The position numbers and the translations under genes are program-made. A stretch of 5,337 nt of DNA from Deltaproteobacteria bacterium (GTDB lineage: Bacteria > Desulfobacterota > Dissulfuribacteria > Dissulfuribacterales > QOAL01), in the NCBI GenBank assembly GCA_026988585.1, contig JALSKY010000004.1:1-5337 (forward strand), written 5' to 3'. The notes beneath the pieces are model-generated. The model was not told the DNA's origin. It worked only from the letters and a program-made list of their open reading frames with translations, and did not search any database. Of this stretch, positions 1 through 5,098 are shown one piece after another. Position 1 is the first letter of the stretch; each line of letters begins with the position of its first letter.

Positions 1-897
1 GGTGCGTAGCATTTCGAGATAATCCATCTTTGCCTTCTTCTGGATAAATTTGAAGACAGGGTGGACATACCATGATTTCAGATGGATAACGGCCTTGACG
101 GTATCAGGCAACACCCTGGGAATATTATCCTGAAAACCGCCTCCTGTTATATGGACAATACCATCTATCTTGAATCTCCTGACCAGGTTTGTGACAGCCC
201 TGGCATAGATCCGGGTTGGAGAGAGCAGCACCTCTGCCACACTCTTGCCCTGCAACTCATCAGGTTCATCATGGATACTCAGACCAAGCTCCTGGAAAAA
301 GAGCTTTCGAACCAGGGAGTAGCCGTTGCTATGGAGTCCACTGGATGCAATCCCGATTATATCGTGGCCCAGCGCAATCTCAGAGCCGTTTATAACCTTG
401 TTCTTGTCAACTATCCCGACTCCAAATCCTGCAAGGTCATACTCGTTGTCAGGATACATCCCAGGCATCTCAGCAGTCTCACCGCCTATCAGGGCACACT
501 CTGCCTGACGGCACCCCTCAGCCACTCCGGATATGACAGCCTTGGCAATCCCTTCATCCAGTTTGCCTGTAGCAAAATAATCAAGGAAAAACAGTGGTTT
601 TGCACCAGTAACCACTATATCGTTTATACTCATGGCAACCAGATCAATACCTACTGTATCGTGACGGTTGGCCATGAACGCCACCATGAGCTTTGTCCCC
701 ACTCCGTCCGTTGCAGAAACCAGAACAGGGGCCTCATACTCATCCTTGTCCAGGGCAAACATACCGGCAAAACCACCAATATCGGTAATAACACCCCTTG
801 TAAATGTTGAGGCAACAAGAGGAGCAATATCCTTTACAAGCCTGTTGGCCCTGTCTATATCAACTCCTGCCTCTGCATATTTCATCTTCTTGGACAC
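1..897 (-). CDS. purM: Phosphoribosylformylglycinamidine cyclo-ligase (AIR synthetase), C-terminus beyond left edge
   Basis: PurM catalyses the ATP-dependent closure of formylglycinamidine ribonucleotide to aminoimidazole ribonucleotide, the fifth step of cytoplasmic de novo purine synthesis. The 299 visible codons carry the family signatures in order: the N-terminal YAEAGVDID (about 7-15), the glycine-rich ATDGVGTK (62-69), a NDIVVTGAKPLFFLDYFATG block (92-111), LIGGETAEMPGMY (136-148), SGLHSNGYSLVRK and ITGGGFQDNIPRVLP. The reading ends at EMLRT, which in the family is normally followed by FNMG and about 45 more residues, so only the end is missing. I chose the GTG at 897 because AAGGAG lies 6 nt upstream and the protein then starts like other PurM proteins. 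An in-frame ATG at 948 would add 17 residues but has a poor ribosome binding site. The gene is divergent from the next one. Identification is very secure; the start is less so. Confidence 0.96.
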   Translation of the reverse strand, partial: MSKKMKYAEAGVDIDRANRLVKDIAPLVASTFTRGVITDIGGFAGMFALDKDEYEAPVLVSATDGVGTKLMVAFMANRHDTVGIDLVAMSINDIVVTGAKPLFFLDYFATGKLDEGIAKAVISGVAEGCRQAECALIGGETAEMPGMYPDNEYDLAGFGVGIVDKNKVINGSEIALGHDIIGIASSGLHSNGYSLVRKLFFQELGLSIHDEPDELQGKSVAEVLLSPTRIYARAVTNLVRRFKIDGIVHITGGGFQDNIPRVLPDTVKAVIHLKSWYVHPVFKFIQKKAKMDYLEMLRT

Positions 898-902
898 GAC
901 AG

Positions 903-909
903 ACTCCTT
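903..909 (-). promoter_or_regulatory. Ribosome binding site deciding the GTG start of purM
   Basis: On the minus strand an AAGGAGT sequence stands about 6 nt before the GTG at 897. It is the best Shine-Dalgarno match near the possible starts. It favours the GTG over the in-frame ATG at 948, which has no comparable site. Confidence 0.7.
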
Positions 910-964
910 GATAAGAAATGTGGAGCGGCGTATAAGACTTGACGCCATACTCAGGTGACGAATA

Positions 965-993
965 GTAGTAAACAGGAAAGAGCCTTACGTCAA
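965..993 (-). promoter_or_regulatory. Possible sigma70-type promoter for purM
   Basis: Read on the minus strand, TTGACG (988-993) matches five of six bases of the -35 consensus. It is followed after exactly 17 nt by TACTAC (965-970), which matches only three of six bases of the -10 consensus; a TACTAT 3 nt further on fits better in sequence but worse in spacing. Transcription would start near 957 and leave a leader of about 60 nt before the GTG. The -35 and the spacing are good and the -10 is weak, so this is a candidate only. Confidence 0.4.
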
Positions 994-995
994 TC

Positions 996-1001
996 CATAA
1001 T
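996..1001 (+). promoter_or_regulatory. Possible -10 element for the plus-strand three-gene cluster
   Basis: CATAAT matches five of six bases of the -10 consensus and lies about 65 nt upstream of the ATG at 1065. I see no convincing -35 at 16-18 nt further upstream. It lies 3 nt from the putative purM -35 on the other strand, so the two divergent promoters would overlap if both are real. The cluster must start in this interval because purM on its left is divergent. Confidence 0.25.
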
Positions 1002-1064
1002 CCCCTGGCAAAGGGATGGATAGCACCATAAGAATCTCTGGAATTGAGACAGGAGCATTGCAGA

Positions 1065-1607
1065 ATGAGATATGAACAACTCCCACTGGGCACCGATCAC
1101 CCAGTGGATATCAAGATAGAGTGGGCACACCGGCTCTACAGAAAATATGGAAGAGAGATCCTGGCCTCAACTGCCATGAAAGAGGCCCTTGCCAGATACA
1201 AAAGTGCCATCCAGGCAACATGGAAAGCAATGGATGAAACCGGCATCTCCAGGGAGTGCGGCAGGTGTGCCACAGAGGATGGAGGAAGCTGCTGCGCAAA
1301 AGGGATAGAAAACAGGTTTGACCTGTTCATCCTGCTCCTGAATCTGCTGATGGACCGGGAGATCCCTGCCAGAAGATGGGACCCGGAAGGATGCAGGTTT
1401 CTCGGGCCACAGGGATGCAAACTCCTGGCACGTCATGTAATCTGCATAAACTTCATCTGTAAAAGACTCTATTCAAGGATCCCGCAAAGGGATATCCAGA
1501 GGGTACAACAGGCAATGGAGGAGGAGACCACCCTGGCCTTTCTGCTGGAAGAGGCGGTAAAGAAATGGCTTATAAAGAGACTTCAACAGGATAGTGATGA
1601 AATATAA
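1065..1607 (+). CDS. Cysteine-rich YkgJ-like (CxxCxxCC-type) protein, putative zinc/iron binding
   Basis: This 180-residue protein has eight cysteines grouped as C65-x2-C68-x7-C76-C77 and later C110-x7-C118-x8-C127-x4-C132. The order matches the YkgJ family (a proposed zinc- or iron-chelating domain with a CxxCxxCC motif), where the first cluster is followed by C-x-F-L, then another Cys, then R-x3-C and a final Cys. Here these are GCRFLGPQGCKLLARHVIC and NFIC. The spacer before the CC pair is longer than usual (7 instead of 2), so it is a divergent member. The rest is a charged, probably helical N-terminus (1-60) and a helical tail. There is no signal peptide or membrane segment, so it is probably cytoplasmic. 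I chose the ATG at 1065 because AGGAG lies 9 nt upstream; a TTG at 1044 would add seven residues. Its end overlaps the next gene by 11 nt. The molecular function is unknown. Confidence 0.8.
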   Translation: MRYEQLPLGTDHPVDIKIEWAHRLYRKYGREILASTAMKEALARYKSAIQATWKAMDETGISRECGRCATEDGGSCCAKGIENRFDLFILLLNLLMDREIPARRWDPEGCRFLGPQGCKLLARHVICINFICKRLYSRIPQRDIQRVQQAMEEETTLAFLLEEAVKKWLIKRLQQDSDEI

Positions 1608-2214
1608 AGAAAACATGGGAATCTCCCAGCAAAATCAAGACAATCACTGGATGAAGATCGCCATTGAGATGGGACAGGAGGCGCTGGATCAGGGAGAATT
1701 TCCGGTAGGTGCCATAATAGTCCATCAAGGAAAGATAGTAGGCAGTGCCAGGAGACATAACAGTAAGGGGACACAAGAAAATGAACTGGACCATGCGGAG
1801 ATCCTGGCAATACGGGACTGGCTCTCTCGCGGAGCGCCCGGGCGTGGAAAGGCGATCTGCTACAGCACCCTGGAGCCCTGTCTCATGTGCCTTGGCGCCC
1901 TGATAATAAACGGCATCGGTGCCATCAGATTCTCCTATGAAGATGTAATGGGAGGGGCCTGTGGCATCGATTTCAACGCCCCTTTTTCAGCAGCAGCCAT
2001 GAGATATGGGCCAGGGCAAGGGGCCATCTCTGCTACAACTATCCATTTTCCTTCAAGAGAGTTCCATCTTTTCAGGGGATTTGCTGATAGGATCAGAGGT
2101 GGCATATTGAGGAGACAGGGGCTCAAACTGTTCCGGGAGTTTTTTTCCCGACATGACAACCACTACCTGAAAGATACATTGCTGGCAAGATATACACTTG
2201 CACAGGAAGAATAG
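1597..2214 (+). CDS. Zinc-dependent nucleoside / tRNA adenosine deaminase-like protein (TadA-like, CDA fold)
   Basis: The protein belongs to the cytidine/deoxycytidylate deaminase superfamily. It has GEFPVGAIIV (33-42), the catalytic HAE motif with zinc ligand H66 and proton-shuttle E68, and the LEPCLMC motif with zinc ligands C95 and C98. This layout is typical of TadA, which makes inosine at position 34 of tRNA-Arg, and of related guanine or cytosine deaminases. Two things differ from standard TadA. The usual DPTAHAE reads NELDHAE, and at 205 residues it is about 40-55 longer, mostly as a basic C-terminal extension after about residue 150. The substrate is therefore not certain. The ATG at 1597 has AGGA 5 nt upstream inside the end of the previous gene, which suggests translational coupling. 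An in-frame ATG at 1615 has a poorer site, and a GTG at 1594 is also possible. The radical SAM gene follows after 26 nt. Confidence 0.88.
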   Translation: MKYKENMGISQQNQDNHWMKIAIEMGQEALDQGEFPVGAIIVHQGKIVGSARRHNSKGTQENELDHAEILAIRDWLSRGAPGRGKAICYSTLEPCLMCLGALIINGIGAIRFSYEDVMGGACGIDFNAPFSAAAMRYGPGQGAISATTIHFPSREFHLFRGFADRIRGGILRRQGLKLFREFFSRHDNHYLKDTLLARYTLAQEE

Positions 2215-2240
2215 GCCAACCGGAGGATAACAAGGCGTTC

Positions 2241-3323
2241 ATGCAGAACAGATCAGACAACCCCTCCATGATCCAGGAAAAGAGAACAGTCGAATTCAGA
2301 CCCAACTCCAGGAATCTCTTTTTTCACATACTCACTGCCTGCAACCTGAGCTGTACTCACTGCTATATAAACAGGAAGCAGCATGGCACAGCAACCCTGG
2401 ACCAGGCAACCATAGAGAGCTGGCTCAGGATATTTTCAATGCGTGATCGCAGGAAAATGGAAACAGATGAGAAAAGGATGCTCCGGGATGTGGAAGACAC
2501 CAATGTGATCTTCCTTGGAGGGGAGCCCACAATGAATCCGGCCCTGGCAGCCGGCATCAAGGCAGCCAGGGAGATGGGCTATGCCTCCATCACCGTGGAC
2601 ACCAACGGTTATCTGTTTCATGATATTCTGGACCGTGTATCTCCTGATCAGGTGGACTATTTCAGCTTCTCCATAGATGGCTCCTGCAGCAGAGTCAATG
2701 ATCCCATACGAGGGAAGGGCAGCTTTGATATCTGTACCAGCGGCATCAGAAAGGCAGTTGAAAAGGGATTTTCAGTCAGTGCCATCTTTACCTGCAGCGC
2801 AAAAAACATCCATGACCTGTCCAACATGCCGGAACTGCTGAGATCTCTTGGGGTAACCCGGTTCTTCATCCAGGTCATAGGACTGCGAGGGAAATCTGCA
2901 TCCGCTTCAGGAGACCGCCTGCAACTGAGCCGGTCCCAGTGGCAGGATATAGTGCCAGAGGTTGCAGTACAGGCAGCAAGAATCGGCCTTCACGTGACCT
3001 GGCCAAAGGTGTTCCTGGAGCCTGATGAAGAGTTTATCTGTGCAGGGGTTGCGGCAGAAAACTTCTTTCTCTTTCCAAATGGCCGGGTCTATACCTGTCC
3101 GCTCTGTGAAGACTACCCGTTACATGCCTACGAGATATGTGACGGCCGCCTGAAGGCCAGGCCTCCATTGAATGAATCACAACTGTTTCAGCTCCAGATC
3201 CCTGAAGGCTGCGTAATGAACAGGTTATTCCATCCGGGGAACATCGACTATGACGAAAAGGGGATGCCAAAAAACAGGATAGCTTGTTGTATGTTAAAGG
3301 AGGAACTGCTTCCCCTGAATTAA
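2241..3323 (+). CDS. Radical SAM protein with a cysteine-containing C-terminal (twitch/SPASM-like) region
   Basis: This 360-residue protein is a radical SAM enzyme. C34-x3-C38-x2-C41 (in ACNLSCTHCY) should bind the 4Fe-4S cluster that cleaves S-adenosylmethionine, and GGEP (93-96) is the family's SAM-binding motif. VDTNGY (119-124) and FSIDG (143-147) are the following strands of the partial TIM barrel. The C-terminal third has C267, C286, C289, C300, C324, C349 and C350. The stretch from C267 through FPNGRVYTCPLC looks like the start of a SPASM or twitch domain, which holds auxiliary clusters in enzymes that modify peptides or other substrates, but the full SPASM cysteine series is not evident. 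A four-residue AAGG 5 nt before the ATG is the likely binding site; a stronger GGAGG is 14 nt away, which is long. It is the last gene of the cluster. The substrate is unknown, and no small precursor peptide gene is visible beside it. Confidence 0.9.
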   Translation: MQNRSDNPSMIQEKRTVEFRPNSRNLFFHILTACNLSCTHCYINRKQHGTATLDQATIESWLRIFSMRDRRKMETDEKRMLRDVEDTNVIFLGGEPTMNPALAAGIKAAREMGYASITVDTNGYLFHDILDRVSPDQVDYFSFSIDGSCSRVNDPIRGKGSFDICTSGIRKAVEKGFSVSAIFTCSAKNIHDLSNMPELLRSLGVTRFFIQVIGLRGKSASASGDRLQLSRSQWQDIVPEVAVQAARIGLHVTWPKVFLEPDEEFICAGVAAENFFLFPNGRVYTCPLCEDYPLHAYEICDGRLKARPPLNESQLFQLQIPEGCVMNRLFHPGNIDYDEKGMPKNRIACCMLKEELLPLN

Positions 3324-3330
3324 CAGGGGA
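3311..3330. terminator. Hairpin at the convergent gene junction, possible weak bidirectional terminator
   Basis: TCCCCTG (3311-3317) and CAGGGGA (3324-3330) form a perfect 7-bp stem with a 6-nt loop that contains the TAA of the radical SAM gene. It sits between two converging genes, where a shared terminator is expected. Neither strand has a run of T after the stem, so intrinsic termination may be weak or depend on other factors. Confidence 0.4.
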
Positions 3331-3343
3331 GAAAACAGATAGA

Positions 3344-4375
3344 TCACCCACCGTTTCCATCCTTTTTCCTTGATGGCAGCAAAACAGTATGTTTTTCAGG
3401 CTCTTTGTCCAGGGTCTGAGCAAAAGAGGGGCTGTCTATCCCTTTGACACCTCCCTCGATGGCCTCCTGACCTCTCCCAGGCACACTGCCCATATCTATG
3501 ACCTTGACAATCTGGCGAAACCGTGTCAGCAGAGAACTCAACTCGGAGGATATCCTTGAAAGCTCATCCATAACCCTCTGCAGATCATCAGTAACCCTCT
3601 CAGGCGAAACAGTTGGACTATCCATACTCAGCAGTGCCTGCAGTTTTCGCGTCTCTGCATGGAGGCCTACCCCAAGCTCTCCGGATATCAGGGAATGGCA
3701 GGTCTCAAGCTGCTGCACCGCCCGATTTCTTCGGCCGGTTCTCAAATAGAGAGCGGCAAGGACCCTGTGGACATCCTCCTGAAATGGATCTGTTGCCAAA
3801 ATTTTCCTGCCTGTGAGAATGGCAAGGTCATCCTGTCCCTGGAACTGGTAATACTGCATCAGTTTCTTCATCCCATCCAGAAAGAGTTCGTGCAGCTCTT
3901 CCCTTCTATCAAGGATCCATTGATCATAAAGCCCTTCCAGGAATTCACCTTTGTATAGAGACAGGGCATGCTTGAGGACAGATTCATCCCGCTCAGAGAT
4001 GGCTGCAGGAGAAATCTTACGATATCTGCCCACGATCTGTTCAAATTCCAGGAGGTCCACCCATAAATTACTGTTCCAGTTGAACCCTACACGATCCCTG
4101 GGAGATGTGATGAGAAACAAACCTTTTGGAATAGGCACTGGTTCAAGAAAACTTCGCAGACGCCACAATGCCGTGCTGAGACACCTGTGGGCACGATCCT
4201 CATCCATATCCGGCCAAAGGATGCCAGCCACCCTGTTTCTGGAATGGCTTCGTGGTCCGTTGGTGAGCAGATAGGCAAGAAGGCGCAGGGTGCCCTGGGA
4301 GATAGTCACATCAGGACGTATGGTCTTCCAGACAACCCGAGCCTTTCCAAGAAGAAAAAACTGGATCTGTGCCAT
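3344..4375 (-). CDS. BTAD/SARP-type transcriptional regulator with C-terminal coiled coil
   Basis: This 343-residue protein has the architecture of AfsR/DnrI-like (SARP) regulators. Residues 1-105 form an OmpR-type winged helix: FFLLGKARV at the start, then LLAYLL, HSRNRVAGILWPD and CLSTALWRLRSFLE, which match the family's conserved blocks. Residues 107-250 form the helical bacterial transcriptional activation domain (BTAD), with VDLLEFE, ALSLYKGEFLEGLYDQWI and a TPR-like region ending in GVGLHAETRKLQALL. It lacks the ATPase and long TPR parts of larger AfsR-like proteins. Residues 261-294 show an unbroken heptad pattern, so a coiled coil is likely. The last ~50 residues are polar and basic, without a known domain. 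An AGAGG about 11 nt before the ATG at 4375 is the likely binding site. It probably activates transcription by binding direct repeats near promoters; its targets are not visible. Family assignment is strong. Confidence 0.9.
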   Translation of the reverse strand: MAQIQFFLLGKARVVWKTIRPDVTISQGTLRLLAYLLTNGPRSHSRNRVAGILWPDMDEDRAHRCLSTALWRLRSFLEPVPIPKGLFLITSPRDRVGFNWNSNLWVDLLEFEQIVGRYRKISPAAISERDESVLKHALSLYKGEFLEGLYDQWILDRREELHELFLDGMKKLMQYYQFQGQDDLAILTGRKILATDPFQEDVHRVLAALYLRTGRRNRAVQQLETCHSLISGELGVGLHAETRKLQALLSMDSPTVSPERVTDDLQRVMDELSRISSELSSLLTRFRQIVKVIDMGSVPGRGQEAIEGGVKGIDSPSFAQTLDKEPEKHTVLLPSRKKDGNGG

Positions 4376-4533
4376 ATAAAAACGGACCTCTAACAGTTAA
4401 AAAAAAGAGATTATGCATGAAAAAACAGCAATCATGTTGAGAAAATGACCTCTTTCTAAAGAATAAAACAAAAAACATGGCGATGGAAGCAAAAAACCAG
4501 AAAAACGAAACAAATAACGAGAGGTGACAAAGT
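4376..4533. other. AT-rich intergenic region upstream of the BTAD regulator
   Basis: This stretch between the regulator and the terminator of the neighbouring operon holds no credible gene. On the minus strand it is rich in T runs. It contains a possible -10 element (4410-4415), a small palindrome TAACAGTTA at 4391-4399, and repeated AGAGGT words at 4386-4391 and 4448-4453 on the minus strand plus 4520-4525 on the plus strand. It should carry the promoter of the regulator. Confidence 0.55.
4410..4415 (-). promoter_or_regulatory. Possible -10 element for the BTAD regulator
   Basis: On the minus strand CATAAT matches five of six bases of the -10 consensus. It would place the transcription start near 4403, about 28 nt before the ATG and upstream of the AGAGG ribosome binding site. 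The best-spaced -35 candidate (AACATG, 4433-4438) is poor, as is common for promoters that need an activator. Confidence 0.3.
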
Positions 4534-4559
4534 GAGGCCATGCCCATAGGCATGGCCTC
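4534..4559 (-). terminator. Strong hairpin, probable terminator of the cytochrome operon
   Basis: GAGGCCATGCC (4534-4544) and GGCATGGCCTC (4549-4559) form a perfect, GC-rich 11-bp stem with a 4-nt loop. It lies 18 nt beyond the stop codon of the exported-protein gene, where a terminator is expected. The minus strand after the stem reads ACTTTGTCACC, so the T tract is short, but T-rich sequence continues further on. Confidence 0.7.
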
Positions 4560-4577
4560 TTCAAAGGAGGGATGGCA

Positions 4578-5069
4578 TCAACAACCCTCAACCACAGGAG
4601 CACGCCTCTTGGCCTTGAGTTTTACCTTTTCATCAGGCGAGAACTTCATATCCTTGTCTAACAGGAGCAGGACAGCCCTGTTTCCATCCTTCTCCAACCA
4701 GAGGATCAGCTCTCTGTCCTTGACCTCCTCTTCTGCTGCATCATCTATGATATCCATAAGAGCATCTTTGTCTCCACACGCCACCACGGTAGCGCTCCCC
4801 TTGCCTGCTTCAGCCCCTCTTATCAGCACCACGGAATTCTCAGGCATATTGTTGGGAAGGCGGCCAACCACCACGACCAGGGTCCCGGAGAGCTTATCAT
4901 CTTCTGTACAATCCTGGACATATCCATCTGCTACCTTGCAGACAGGAGTTCCTGGCTCAAAGATCTCCTTGACCTTACCCTTACTGGCAGCAAGGGCTGA
5001 ACCGCTTCCAGCCATGACCAAGAACAATGTCATAAACAGTGTTGCAAGAATTCCACTGCATAACTTCAT
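4578..5069 (-). CDS. Small exported protein of unknown function, partner of cytochrome c gene
   Basis: I do not recognise a family. The 163-residue product starts with a clear Sec signal peptide: a Lys at position 2, a hydrophobic core (about 7-20) and a SALA-AS cleavage site near residues 27-28. There is no lipobox, so the mature protein should be soluble in the periplasm. It is small and acidic, with four cysteines at 44, 54, 98 and at the very C-terminus (163) that could form two disulfides. Hydrophobic strand-like segments (LVVVVG, SVVLIRG, ATVVACG, ELILWL, AVLLLLD) alternate with charged turns, suggesting an alpha/beta or all-beta fold. It contains no CxxCH, so it does not bind c-type haem. 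AGGAGG lies 8 nt before the ATG at 5069; an upstream TTG at 5117 would overlap the cytochrome gene and spoil the signal peptide. It starts 29 nt after the cytochrome gene, so the two are probably co-transcribed. Confidence 0.85.
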   Translation of the reverse strand: MKLCSGILATLFMTLFLVMAGSGSALAASKGKVKEIFEPGTPVCKVADGYVQDCTEDDKLSGTLVVVVGRLPNNMPENSVVLIRGAEAGKGSATVVACGDKDALMDIIDDAAEEEVKDRELILWLEKDGNRAVLLLLDKDMKFSPDEKVKLKAKRRAPVVEGC

Positions 5070-5077
5070 ATCTTCAT

Positions 5078-5083
5078 CCTCCT
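5078..5083 (-). promoter_or_regulatory. Ribosome binding site deciding the start of the exported protein
   Basis: On the minus strand a perfect AGGAGG lies 8 nt before the ATG at 5069. It settles the start at the beginning of the signal peptide rather than at the in-frame TTG 16 codons upstream. Confidence 0.85.
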
Positions 5084-5098
5084 TTTTCAAATTTTTAT

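Noticed and set aside
82..810. A 242-codon open frame on the plus strand
   Set aside because: It lies entirely antisense to the unmistakable purM gene, has no ribosome binding site and encodes no recognisable protein motif.
1044..1064. A TTG start seven codons upstream for the YkgJ-like protein
   Set aside because: The ATG at 1065 has AGGAG at a suitable distance, while that same site would fall inside the coding region if the TTG were used.
898..1064. A riboswitch in the purM leader
   Set aside because: The leader is short and I see no conserved purine-riboswitch-like junction, only an imperfect inverted repeat that lies upstream of the likely transcription start.
3034..3423. A 129-codon open frame on the minus strand
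   Set aside because: It spans the convergent junction and is antisense to the radical SAM gene, with no supporting motif or start signal.
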